Position numbers and translations under genes: made by a program. The notes beneath the pieces are model-generated. The model saw only the letters and a program-made list of their open reading frames with translations. It was not told the origin of the DNA and searched no databases. From Candidatus Geothermarchaeota archaeon (GTDB lineage: Archaea; Thermoproteota; Nitrososphaeria; Geothermarchaeales; JDFR-13): a DNA stretch of 48,784 nucleotides. Of this stretch, positions 16,333 to 24,299 are shown in pieces. The number at the start of each line of letters is the position of its first letter. The stretch's first letter is position 1. The stretch covers positions 1-48,784 of the forward strand of contig WAKB01000014.1 of assembly GCA_015523545.1 (NCBI GenBank). The letters run 5' to 3'.

Positions 16333-17275
16333 CCCCTACCACCAGGTTCTCATCCAGGAACTCTATCAAGTCCATTACCCTGCCGCCCACGCTCTCGAAG
16401 CTGACCAGGCAGATCGGACATGCAACCAGGATCTTATCTCCACCCGCATCTCTAAGCTCTGAGAGGCGCCGCTTGGCAATTTCTCTTGAGAGGCGTGAGT
16501 AGTAGGTCTCTATAGGGCCGCCGCAGCACATGGAGAAGCGTCTAGTCCTGAGGGGCTCCCTTATCTCTACACCTGAGGACTTGATGATCTCCCTTGGCTC
16601 GTCGATTATCCTCCTATGCTTAGACTTTGAGTAGTGGCAGGGGTCGTGGTAGGTGACGCTATACCCAGGGTTTCTAAGCCTAGCCCTACCATCCCTAAGA
16701 GCCTCGAGCACCAGGTCGATGTAGTTCACCACCTCCAGGTCATAGCCAGGGACATACTCGGGGTAGATATACTTCATCAGTTCATAGACATGGGGGTCTA
16801 TCGTGACCAGCCTCTTAACCCCCCTATCCCTCAGGTATTCGTATACACGGGCCGCATACTCCCTAAACTCGCGGTCGAATCCGAACTCGTATAGAAGCAT
16901 TCCTGGGTAGGGCTCCTCTCTCAGGCAGCCTACCTCGTAGCCGAGCCTCCTAAGGATGCTTAGGGCCTTTCTAGGCAGGTTATAGACCCTCCCCTCCCCA
17001 GGATCTATGAAGAGCCTATAGACCGGGCCTAGGGACATGAATATCTTGGCCAGCCTAGCTATGAAGTCCCTATCAGGATCTTTAGTCACCAGGTCTAGGA
17101 AGCGGCCCCTCCTCAGGACTATCTCCATGGTCTGGTAGAGACAGCCCGTGTATAGAATCGTATCACCAGGCTCCCCATCACACCAGGAGGAGCACCTACC
17201 CAGTGGGAGGCGGAAAATATGCATCCTCTCGACTACGTTATCCCTGAGGAGGGTCAGGTTTCTAGGGACCTCCAT
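16319..17275 (-). CDS. lutA: LutA-like CCG-domain protein
   Basis: 318 residues, longer than bacterial LutA (about 240). The second cysteine-rich half is complete: HDPCHYSKS, FSMCCGGPIETYYS and ACPICLVSF. The first half keeps only single cysteines (TGCLYQ and GCLREEPYPG), with no CC pair. CCG domains in heterodisulfide reductase B and glycolate/lactate oxidases hold iron-sulfur clusters, so this protein probably holds one cluster rather than two. It overlaps lutC by 22 nt and lutB by 14 nt, so the three are tightly co-translated. Confidence 0.8.
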   Translation of the reverse strand: MEVPRNLTLLRDNVVERMHIFRLPLGRCSSWCDGEPGDTILYTGCLYQTMEIVLRRGRFLDLVTKDPDRDFIARLAKIFMSLGPVYRLFIDPGEGRVYNLPRKALSILRRLGYEVGCLREEPYPGMLLYEFGFDREFREYAARVYEYLRDRGVKRLVTIDPHVYELMKYIYPEYVPGYDLEVVNYIDLVLEALRDGRARLRNPGYSVTYHDPCHYSKSKHRRIIDEPREIIKSSGVEIREPLRTRRFSMCCGGPIETYYSRLSREIAKRRLSELRDAGGDKILVACPICLVSFESVGGRVMDLIEFLDENLVVGDGVE

Positions 17276-18054
17276 CTCAACCCTTCTCCAACCAATTCTA
17301 AACTGTACCCATACTCTCTAAAGAGATGGGTATATATCTCTGAGTATGGCCCACTATACGTCTCGGCTATGAATGGGTCTAGAGCCCTAAATACTTCACA
17401 ATCCATCACGCCGAGTACATGGGGGACATACCTTGTGAGGAAGAGGCGGTATGGCCATGGATCCCTATCCACTATGTATAGGGTCAGCTCCCTAGGGCCG
17501 TGAGCCCCGTAGACAACCCTCTTCTCAATATCACCTGTCCTACTAGGACTGCTTATAGCTCCTATATTCGCCTCCCAGCTACTCAGCCTCCATATCTCCC
17601 TAGCAACCCTGAATGCGTCTAGGAACCTGTCAAATATACGCTCCCTCCCAGCAACCACTACTAGACGCCTACTATGTGTGGAGAGGGGGACATACCTATA
17701 TGGATGTATCAGGAACATAGTCCCAGTCTCGAGGGCTATAGAGTCGGCTACAACTATCCCGGTACTTATCCCCTCAACCTCTTCCTTCGACAGGTCCCTA
17801 CAGAGGGGCTCCGCGCAATCCAGCCTAGCCTCTAAAAGCTCATGGATAGGCATGTAATACGAGCCCTGACCAAGCTCCAACCTATCCCGTAGTTCCGACG
17901 CGTCGTCCAAAACCTCTACATATACCTTGTTGGAGCGGAAGGCCCCTAGATCAAGTTCACCTGGCTCCTTACCCAGTATCTTCTCAAGCCTGAGTATAGA
18001 TGCCTTTATAATCTCAAGGGCTCCCCTAACCTTCTCCGGGCTCGGCGGGGTCAA
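17254..18054 (-). CDS. lutC: LutC-like LUD-domain protein
   Basis: 266 residues. The LUD core is clear: STGIVVADSIALETGTMFLI, followed by ISSPSRTGDIEKRVVYGAHG and ELTLYIVD. This matches the YkgG/LutC family, the third component of the iron-sulfur lactate dehydrogenase. The C-terminal extension of about 60 residues after the LUD core has no recognised motif. The start is a TTG one base after the mdh stop; no other start fits before the LUD core. It is translationally linked with mdh. Confidence 0.8.
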   Translation of the reverse strand: MTPPSPEKVRGALEIIKASILRLEKILGKEPGELDLGAFRSNKVYVEVLDDASELRDRLELGQGSYYMPIHELLEARLDCAEPLCRDLSKEEVEGISTGIVVADSIALETGTMFLIHPYRYVPLSTHSRRLVVVAGRERIFDRFLDAFRVAREIWRLSSWEANIGAISSPSRTGDIEKRVVYGAHGPRELTLYIVDRDPWPYRLFLTRYVPHVLGVMDCEVFRALDPFIAETYSGPYSEIYTHLFREYGYSLELVGEGLRWRSLET

Positions 18055-18055
18055 G

Positions 18056-18970
18056 CTAGACCAGCCCCGCCGCAGCCAGGGACTCCCTATAGGTCTTCTC
18101 GATGGCCCTGGCCGCCTTCTCTATACCCTGCCTCTCCTCCTCATCGAGGAGACTCCACATGTCGCCTCTATAGCCACGGCCAATCCTAGCTGGCACTGTG
18201 ACATATACAGGTTCATCCATACCCTCGAACTGCCTAGGCCTAGAGTAGGCCAGTATCCTACCTGTGTTGAGGGCTAGCCCCCTAATAATCTCTATGAACG
18301 AGCCTGCAGGGCCCCACCTCGTGCCTCCGGTGGCCCTTATAATCTCAACGCTTATCCCCTTGACATACTTCTCGGCCTCCTCCCTATCCACATTACCTGG
18401 CTTGGAACCGTCCACCCTCACCGTGCTCCATAGTAGGACTGCCTCCTCACCATGCTCACCACCTACATAGCCCTCTATACTTGAGACTGGTGCTCCAAGG
18501 AGCCTGGATAGGATTATCCTGAAACGGGAGGTCTCAAGGTTCGTCCCTGTCCCGATCACCCTCTCATAGTCGCCAACCACCTTTGCCAGGAGGGTAGTCA
18601 TAGCGTCTACAGGGTTGGTTATGACGAAGTACCATGCATCAGGGTTCCTATCCCTCATCGCCTCCCCTATCTGCCTCATGATCTTGGCGTTCTCGCCGGC
18701 TAGGTCACGCCTACTCATCCCTGGCTTCCTGGGGAATCCCGCCGATACAACCACTATATCAGCATCCTCCACCTGTGAAGCGTCTGGATAGGCCCTGACC
18801 TCCACGTCGAGGCCATGGTTGGACACACCGTGGAGGACATCTTCAGCCGTCATCCTGGCTAGGGGCTCATTCACATCGACTATTGAGAGTAGGTCTACAT
18901 ATGGCTCGAAGGCCAGGGTGTAGGAGAGGGCGCTCCCAACCTTGCCTGACCCTACCACCGCTATATGCAT
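18056..18970 (-). CDS. mdh: LDH-like malate dehydrogenase
   Basis: 304 residues of the lactate/malate dehydrogenase family. Rossmann start VVGSGKVGSA; Asp32 (SIVDVNEP) favours NAD. Arg81 in GFPRKPGMSR is at the position that makes the enzyme prefer oxaloacetate/malate over pyruvate. Catalytic His173 is in GGEHGEE. The usual catalytic-dyad Asp (NLDSARFR) reads NLETSRFR, that is Glu146. It heads the lut operon: a GGTGAT ribosome site (18977-18982) and a TATA-like CTTAAAA (19014-19020) precede it. Linkage with lutCAB suggests lactate and malate oxidation are co-controlled. Confidence 0.88.
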   Translation of the reverse strand: MHIAVVGSGKVGSALSYTLAFEPYVDLLSIVDVNEPLARMTAEDVLHGVSNHGLDVEVRAYPDASQVEDADIVVVSAGFPRKPGMSRRDLAGENAKIMRQIGEAMRDRNPDAWYFVITNPVDAMTTLLAKVVGDYERVIGTGTNLETSRFRIILSRLLGAPVSSIEGYVGGEHGEEAVLLWSTVRVDGSKPGNVDREEAEKYVKGISVEIIRATGGTRWGPAGSFIEIIRGLALNTGRILAYSRPRQFEGMDEPVYVTVPARIGRGYRGDMWSLLDEEERQGIEKAARAIEKTYRESLAAAGLV

Positions 18971-18976
18971 ATCATA

Positions 18977-19020
18977 ATCACCCGTGACAAGTAGTATGAT
19001 GTCTAGGCCTGTGTTTTAAG
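18977..19020 (-). promoter_or_regulatory. Promoter and ribosome site of the mdh-lutCAB operon
   Basis: On the minus strand CTTAAAA (19014-19020) precedes a predicted start near 18991, leaving a leader of about 20 nt with GGTGAT (18977-18982) six bases before the ATG. Confidence 0.4.
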
Positions 19021-19046
19021 GATGGGGTATATAGGATAGGCACGGC

Positions 19047-20189
19047 TCAACCCCTCTCCTCGATAGGTATGTATCTAAGGCCTAGCTCACCGACATACTT
19101 TGCACGTGGCCTGATAAGCCTGGGATCCTCTAGATACTCGAGTATATGGGCTATCCAGCCGCTGAGCCTTGAGAGGGCGAATATTGCTGGGGAGAAGTCG
19201 TCTGGCAGGCCTAGGTATAGGTATACGAGGCCTGAGAAGAGGTCTATATTGGGGCATATCCTCTTCGTCTTGCAGAGCCTCTCCATACCCACCTCCTCAA
19301 CCTTAAGGGCTATCCTGAAGAGGCGATCCACGTCTGGCGGGAGGTCGAGCCCCAACAATATGTTCTTAAGTATCTTAGCCCTAGGGTCGTAGGTCTTATA
19401 CACCCTATGACCAAACCCCATAATCCTCTCCTTCCTAGCCAGCTTTGCCTCGAAATACTCCTCCACCCTATCGGGGCTACCAATCTCCCTAAACATCTTC
19501 AACGCGGCGCCAGCCGCACCTCCGTGGAGAGGCCCCTTCAACGTATTTATGCTGGAGGTCACGGCTGAGTAGAGGTCTGATAATGTTGATATGGTTACCA
19601 TCCCGGCGAAGGCACTGGCGTTGAGCCCATGCTCCGCATGTAGGATCAGGATGTCGTCGAAGATCTCGGCATCCCTAGTGGACGGCTCCCCACGCACCAT
19701 GTATATAAAGTTCTCGGCATACCCCAGGTTGGGATCCGGCTCGACGAGTCGATATCCACGTCTAAGCCTATACCAGCTAGCCAGTATAGAAGGTGTCTTA
19801 CCCAGGATCTTCACTATCTTCTCGTAGAGATCCTCCCTCTCAAGACTATTGATCTTCTCGTCCCACAGCCCTATGGTGAGTAGGCTATACTTCAAGATGT
19901 CTAGTGGGCTGTTCCTCTTCGGTACCTCCCTAAGTATCTTGATGATCCCCTCCTCCAGCTCATAGTTACTCGAGATATCGGCTATCCAGTTGTAGAGCTC
20001 CCTCTTCGTAGGCAGCTTACCGAAGATCAGTAGGTAGGAGACCTCCTCATAGCTGGACCTCTCCACCAGCTCCTCGAGGTCGTAGCCACGGTAGTAGACC
20101 TTCCCATTAACCCCGTCGATATAGGAGATCCTCGTCTCCTTCACATAGACGTTCTCCAGCCCCTTATGTATCACCACGTCTTCGGACAT
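19047..20189 (-). CDS. gltA: Citrate synthase
   Basis: About 380 residues, the size of archaeal and type-I dimeric citrate synthases. It carries HAEHGLNASAFAGMV, GPLHGGAAGAALKM, the catalytic block MGFGHRVYKTYDPRA and the aspartate of NIDLFSGLVY. It condenses oxaloacetate and acetyl-CoA, the entry step of the oxidative TCA cycle. A 2-methylcitrate activity cannot be excluded. ATG 20189 is preceded by an in-frame GTG at 20192. It is divergent from isocitrate dehydrogenase with 107 nt between them. Confidence 0.94.
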   Translation of the reverse strand: MSEDVVIHKGLENVYVKETRISYIDGVNGKVYYRGYDLEELVERSSYEEVSYLLIFGKLPTKRELYNWIADISSNYELEEGIIKILREVPKRNSPLDILKYSLLTIGLWDEKINSLEREDLYEKIVKILGKTPSILASWYRLRRGYRLVEPDPNLGYAENFIYMVRGEPSTRDAEIFDDILILHAEHGLNASAFAGMVTISTLSDLYSAVTSSINTLKGPLHGGAAGAALKMFREIGSPDRVEEYFEAKLARKERIMGFGHRVYKTYDPRAKILKNILLGLDLPPDVDRLFRIALKVEEVGMERLCKTKRICPNIDLFSGLVYLYLGLPDDFSPAIFALSRLSGWIAHILEYLEDPRLIRPRAKYVGELGLRYIPIEERG

Positions 20190-20225
20190 CACCTAAACCC
20201 AATAATAGAATCAGGGATACAGGTA

Positions 20226-20235
20226 TAAACGTTTA
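20226..20235. promoter_or_regulatory. Palindrome between citrate synthase and isocitrate dehydrogenase
   Basis: TAAACGTTTA is a perfect 10-bp palindrome in the divergent promoter gap. It overlaps the TATA-like GTTTATACC of the citrate synthase side and lies about 20 nt before CTTTAAAG (20255-20262), the likely TATA box of icd. One regulator could control both TCA genes (inference). Confidence 0.4.
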
Positions 20236-20296
20236 CCCACCCGTCTAATCCCCACTTTAAAGCTTTGAGGCAGACATCTAAATGGATTGATCAGTG

Positions 20297-21358
20297 ATGA
20301 GGCGTTACAAGGTAACCCTCGTACCTGGAGACGGGACAGGGCCCGAGCTGGTTGAGACGGCCCTCATGGTCCTGGAGAAGGCTGGGGAGCTATTCGGATT
20401 CGAGATCGAGTGGGATAGGCATGAGGCAGGTATACCCGCCTATGAGAAGTATGGAGACCCCCTACCCAAGGATACGCTGGAGAGTATTAGGGAGACCGGC
20501 GTCCTATACAAGGGTCCTATAACGACCCCCGTCGGGAGCGGCTATAGATCGGTGAACGTGGCTATAAGGAAGGAGTTTAAGCTATACGCCATAGTGAGGC
20601 CGGCAAAGGCGATACCACGCTTCTCCTCCAAGTTCCCGGACGTCGACCTAGTTGTGATTCGTGAGGGTACCGAGGAGTTCTACGCCGGTATTGAGCATAG
20701 GATAAACACTGTCGACAGGGAGAGGATAGCCGCGGAGTCGATAGGGATAGTGACCCGTGAGACTAGTGAGAAGGTCGTTAGATTCGCCTTTGAATACGCG
20801 CGGAAGATGGGGAGGAAGAGGGTCTCAGCCGTGCATAAGGCCAATATCCTTAAGGAGAGCCACGGCCTATTCAGGGACGTCTTCTACGAGGTTGCCAAGG
20901 AGTATAGCGATATCGAGGCCGACGACTACATGGTGGATAACATGGCCTACCAGCTCGTGGTGAAGCCCCAGAACTACGACGTCCTCGTATGTCCAAACCT
21001 AGTGGGAGACATACTCTCCGACCTGACCGCCGGCCTAGTAGGTAGCCTAGGCCTGATACCAAGCGGGAACATCGGTGATAAGTATGCGATGTTCGAGCCG
21101 ATACATGGCAGCGCCCCCAAGTATGCTGGGCAGAACAAGGTGAACCCCACGGCACAGATACTGGCTGGCGTCATGATGCTCCAGCACCTTGGCGAGATGG
21201 AGGCGGCCAAGAAGATCGAGGAGGCGGTCTTCAAGGTCATCGAGGAGGGTAAGAAAGTAACCTATGATATCGCAAGGGTGTATGGAGTAGAGCCTGTAGG
21301 CACCAGGGAGATGGGGGAGGCCATAGTCGAGAAGCTCGTGGAGCTAGCCGGACAGTAG
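20297..21358 (+). CDS. icd: Isocitrate dehydrogenase (NADP-type signature)
   Basis: About 353 residues of the beta-decarboxylating dehydrogenase family. Substrate-site motif SVNVAIRKEF identifies isocitrate rather than isopropylmalate. The cofactor region HGSAPKYAGQNKVNP keeps Lys, Tyr and Val at the positions that bind NADP in E. coli Icd, so NADP preference is predicted. It converts isocitrate to 2-oxoglutarate. Homoisocitrate dehydrogenase is the main alternative; the divergent citrate synthase favours the TCA role. A GTG at 20294 precedes the chosen ATG. The last 15 nt overlap the convergent gene. Confidence 0.9.
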   Translation: MRRYKVTLVPGDGTGPELVETALMVLEKAGELFGFEIEWDRHEAGIPAYEKYGDPLPKDTLESIRETGVLYKGPITTPVGSGYRSVNVAIRKEFKLYAIVRPAKAIPRFSSKFPDVDLVVIREGTEEFYAGIEHRINTVDRERIAAESIGIVTRETSEKVVRFAFEYARKMGRKRVSAVHKANILKESHGLFRDVFYEVAKEYSDIEADDYMVDNMAYQLVVKPQNYDVLVCPNLVGDILSDLTAGLVGSLGLIPSGNIGDKYAMFEPIHGSAPKYAGQNKVNPTAQILAGVMMLQHLGEMEAAKKIEEAVFKVIEEGKKVTYDIARVYGVEPVGTREMGEAIVEKLVELAGQ

Positions 21359-21763
21359 GCGCCTCCTCTCCCCAACCAACTCCCTTATCCTTAAAACCAC
21401 CTCGAGAACCATCTTGAGATACTCCCTAAGCAGGACTGGCGAGGATGCCTGGCCAGCCCTCTCGACCATGCTACCTAGGTGGAGGAGGAGCCTCGCAATC
21501 CTAGTATCAAGCTTCTCAAGCCTCTCCTCATCAACCGGGCTACCACCCATTGATCTAACCTCCTCGGCCAACCTGTTCAAGAGACCTGCTATGATGTCTG
21601 CTGTGGAGGATGCCGCTGGATCATGGGACGCAATCCTTAGGAGTGGGGAGGCCGCTAATTCGTCGAGCCTATCCCCCAACCACCTATTGACCATCTCCAG
21701 CCCGCCGTGGGAATAGCCCTTGAAGCCGGGTATGTAATGTGCTAGTGGCCTATCCATCCCCAC
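21344..21763 (-). CDS. Hypothetical alpha-helical protein downstream of the DHH-like gene
   Basis: 139 residues, not recognised. The sequence is mainly helical with a charged C-terminus rich in Arg, Leu and Glu and no Cys, signal peptide or membrane segment. It overlaps the end of the DHH-like gene by 14 nt on the same strand, so the two are coupled, and its 3' end overlaps icd by 15 nt. The tight coupling suggests it is a real gene working with the DHH-like protein. Confidence 0.5.
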   Translation of the reverse strand: MGMDRPLAHYIPGFKGYSHGGLEMVNRWLGDRLDELAASPLLRIASHDPAASSTADIIAGLLNRLAEEVRSMGGSPVDEERLEKLDTRIARLLLHLGSMVERAGQASSPVLLREYLKMVLEVVLRIRELVGERRRLLSG

Positions 21764-22694
21764 CCAAAATATATTTCCTCACCATGTCTATGTATCTCCC
21801 GGCCACCCCCTCCTCAACCACTAGGCCTAGGAACCTCCTATCCCCACCAGTCGGGAGATCATCCCTAAGGAATCTCTTTACCAGGGGCCTAAGATCCCTC
21901 TTCCCGCTATAGGCCCCTATAGAGACGTAGCCACCTATGAAGCCATGGTCATGGACAAGCACATCCCTACCGCCAAACCTCCTAACGAGGCTCTTCACCA
22001 GGTCAACGATCACATACATCTCCCCCTCATACCCCAGCTCCACCATACTGTCGATCCTAGCAAGTGGGACTAGACTCTCAATATATCGATCCACCCTTCT
22101 AAGCGTCTCCGATGCAGACTCCTCGTCGAAGCCCCTAAGCCTCCTCATCAGTATCTCCACATTCCTATATAGCCCCATCAGGTCACCCGTATACATCGGG
22201 GCGTTTAGAAGCCTGACGAGCCTCTTCAGATCGTCGAGGCCCATATCCATGTTCTCAAGATACTTCGCGAAGATGTCCCAGTACTCGTTGTTAAGGACCC
22301 TGTCACCCATGTCATGATACATACCTAGTATCGCGTCGATATCAGGCTCAACCCCGAAGTACTCCATTAGGATATAGGTTGTACTCACCCCCTCTTGGCA
22401 TACACAGGTCGCCTTCAACCCCCTATAGCTGGGGTGTAGCTTCGAGTCATCAATGATATAGACGTATGAGTGGCTAGTGAGCCTCGATATGTCCCTACGC
22501 CTCAGATGCATATCCACGACGTATATGTAGTCGTAGTGGGAGAGCCTCTCAACCCACTCATCCTCGAGCCAGTACACACCCACGTCGGGGAAGAACACGG
22601 TATCGGCGAAGCCCGATCTCATAAGCATGGAGGCTGAAGCCTGTCCATCGACATCCCAGCTAGCCACTACTACCGAGGCCACACCACCCACCAC
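21750..22694 (-). CDS. DHH-superfamily-like protein with degenerate motifs
   Basis: About 314 residues from GTG 22694 (GTGs at 22691 and 22682 are also possible; the frame extends to 22838 over the neighbouring gene). Motif I SWDVDGQASASM, motif II IYVVDMHL, motif III YIIDDSKLH where DHH would stand, and motif IV YHDMGDRV follow the DHH order. DHH proteins cleave nucleotides or single-stranded nucleic acid with two metals. Replacement of DHH by DDS suggests altered or lost activity. C-terminal HDHGFIGGYVSIGAYSG resembles the DHHA1 substrate-binding part. Confidence 0.6.
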   Translation of the reverse strand: MVGGVASVVVASWDVDGQASASMLMRSGFADTVFFPDVGVYWLEDEWVERLSHYDYIYVVDMHLRRRDISRLTSHSYVYIIDDSKLHPSYRGLKATCVCQEGVSTTYILMEYFGVEPDIDAILGMYHDMGDRVLNNEYWDIFAKYLENMDMGLDDLKRLVRLLNAPMYTGDLMGLYRNVEILMRRLRGFDEESASETLRRVDRYIESLVPLARIDSMVELGYEGEMYVIVDLVKSLVRRFGGRDVLVHDHGFIGGYVSIGAYSGKRDLRPLVKRFLRDDLPTGGDRRFLGLVVEEGVAGRYIDMVRKYILGGDG

Positions 22695-22731
22695 GTGATT
22701 AATAAGCCCACCACCGAATCCTATATGGTGT
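22695..22731. promoter_or_regulatory. Crossed divergent leaderless promoters in 37 bp
   Basis: For the plus gene (ATG 22732) the TATA-like ATTAATAA is at 22698-22705. For the minus gene (GTG 22694) the TATA-like CCATATAG is at 22721-22728. Each box lies next to the other gene's start codon, so assembly of one initiation complex should block the other. Confidence 0.4.
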
Positions 22732-23577
22732 ATGAAGAAGATACTATACCTACTCCTAGCAATAATCCTACTCCTCCCCCCACCAGCGATGGGAGACGTG
22801 TTCAAGATAGGTGAGCAGAGGGGGGACTGGACAACCATATCCGACTTTATTATAGAGACCTCCCCCGGTCCCGGGGAGGCTTACCTCAAACTATTTGCGG
22901 AGGGGTATAGGCTGGGGAGCTGGGTCATAAGCTTCGACATAAACCTTGTGGGCCAGCTTGGGGACGAGGTGTATGGAGAGCTGAGGCTCTCCGTCCCCGA
23001 GCTGGGGGTGGAGCTCGTCTATACAGAGACCCATGTATATAACGGGTTGGATATGGACAGTATAGCGAATACCCTGAGCCTCTACATCGGGGGCGAGGAG
23101 GTCTATAGCCTGTCGGACTCCGCTGTTGAGCCTTTTGACAGTAGGCTCAACATGAGGATGTACCTAGCAGTCCAGAACGTCGGGGGCACCGTATACATCA
23201 TCCTGAGGGACGATTACGGCGACTATGGAGGGGGTGATGCACAGATATACTATGAGGCGGAGCTGCCCTACGACGGTGGGGAGGTTACCTTCGTGATAGA
23301 GGCATTGAAGAGGGGAGGCGACGGGAGCTCCATGGAGATCCCATTCATATTAAACTCGCCGAAGGACTCGATCGTGTATGAGGCTCCGCAGATAGAGCTC
23401 CTAGACTATAGCATCAACGCAGTCTTCTCAATAAGCCTCATGTTCCTCGTCGGAGCCATAGCCTTCAACCTGATCTCGGCAAGGATACGTGAGCTCGAGA
23501 CAGGGGAAGCTGTTGAGACTGTTAGGGAGGCTGGTAGGAAGAAGGAGGGGAGGAAGGGTAGGAGGAGCCAGCGGTGA
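22732..23577 (+). CDS. Secreted beta-rich protein with C-terminal membrane anchor
   Basis: 281 residues, family not recognised. It has an N-terminal signal peptide (MKKILYLLLAIILLLPPPAMG), an extracellular beta-rich region of about 205 residues with an acidic glycine stretch (RDDYGDYGGGD), one membrane helix at about residues 229-250 (AVFSISLMFLVGAIAFNLIS), and a very basic cytoplasmic tail. This type I topology is seen in archaeal surface or complex-associated proteins. It overlaps the next gene by 4 nt (GTGA), suggesting the two work together. Confidence 0.6.
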   Translation: MKKILYLLLAIILLLPPPAMGDVFKIGEQRGDWTTISDFIIETSPGPGEAYLKLFAEGYRLGSWVISFDINLVGQLGDEVYGELRLSVPELGVELVYTETHVYNGLDMDSIANTLSLYIGGEEVYSLSDSAVEPFDSRLNMRMYLAVQNVGGTVYIILRDDYGDYGGGDAQIYYEAELPYDGGEVTFVIEALKRGGDGSSMEIPFILNSPKDSIVYEAPQIELLDYSINAVFSISLMFLVGAIAFNLISARIRELETGEAVETVREAGRKKEGRKGRRSQR

Positions 23578-24299
23578 GGGGTATAGGCCCCTTCATCATC
23601 CCCAGGGAGCCGAGTATAGCAGGGTTCATACTGATATCCCTCCTCCTAGGAATCGTCACAACCAGGCCAGACCCTATCAATGTCCTAGTCGCCTCGGCAA
23701 TATACCTCCACCTAATATTCACGGTCGACAGGGTATTCTACGCCAGTAGGCTCCTCGATAAATGGGTGATATACAGCATAACTTCGAACACACTCCTATT
23801 CCTATACACCGCCTGGGTAGGCGGGCTAGACACGCTGTACTCAGTAGTCCTGGTTGCACCCCTACTCGGCATCACCATGATAGGTGTAAGGATATGGGGA
23901 AGGAAGGATCCAATCGTTCTGATCAGTGGAACCTTAATGTTCACCCTCCTGACGCTCCACTCGGCATCCTACGTGGGCGGTATGACCCTACTAAGCATCT
24001 ATACAGCGGGTATCTACAGCATATACACAGTGATAAGCGTCCTCTACGTAGAGGCCAGGGTCGGTAGGATAGGCCCTTCATTACCACTAGCCATGGCAAT
24101 GGCAGCATACATCCTACTCAGCATCAATAACCCATTAGCCGGTACAGTGGCTATAGACCCGCTGGCGAAGACAGTGGCCACATGGATAAGGAGGGATATT
24201 ATACCTATAGACCAGATCACATCCCTAGGTAAGAAGGAGACGATACGGCTACTTATCCATACCCCCCTCTTTCCCTTAGCTGGACTTCTCCTTACGTAG
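23574..24299 (+). CDS. Polytopic membrane protein of unknown function
   Basis: 241 residues with about seven predicted membrane helices and few charged residues. The N-terminal IGPFIIPREPSIAGF resembles YwiC-like proteins only loosely, so no family is claimed. It starts at a GTG overlapping the stop of the anchored secreted protein and ends with a 24-nt overlap on convergent tatC. The pair may form a membrane complex (inference). Confidence 0.55.
   Translation: MRGIGPFIIPREPSIAGFILISLLLGIVTTRPDPINVLVASAIYLHLIFTVDRVFYASRLLDKWVIYSITSNTLLFLYTAWVGGLDTLYSVVLVAPLLGITMIGVRIWGRKDPIVLISGTLMFTLLTLHSASYVGGMTLLSIYTAGIYSIYTVISVLYVEARVGRIGPSLPLAMAMAAYILLSINNPLAGTVAIDPLAKTVATWIRRDIIPIDQITSLGKKETIRLLIHTPLFPLAGLLLT

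Noticed and set aside
22695-22838. N-terminal extension of the DHH-like gene to 22838
   Set aside because: It would cover the start and signal peptide of the divergent gene; GTG 22694 fits motif I and a TATA-like box.
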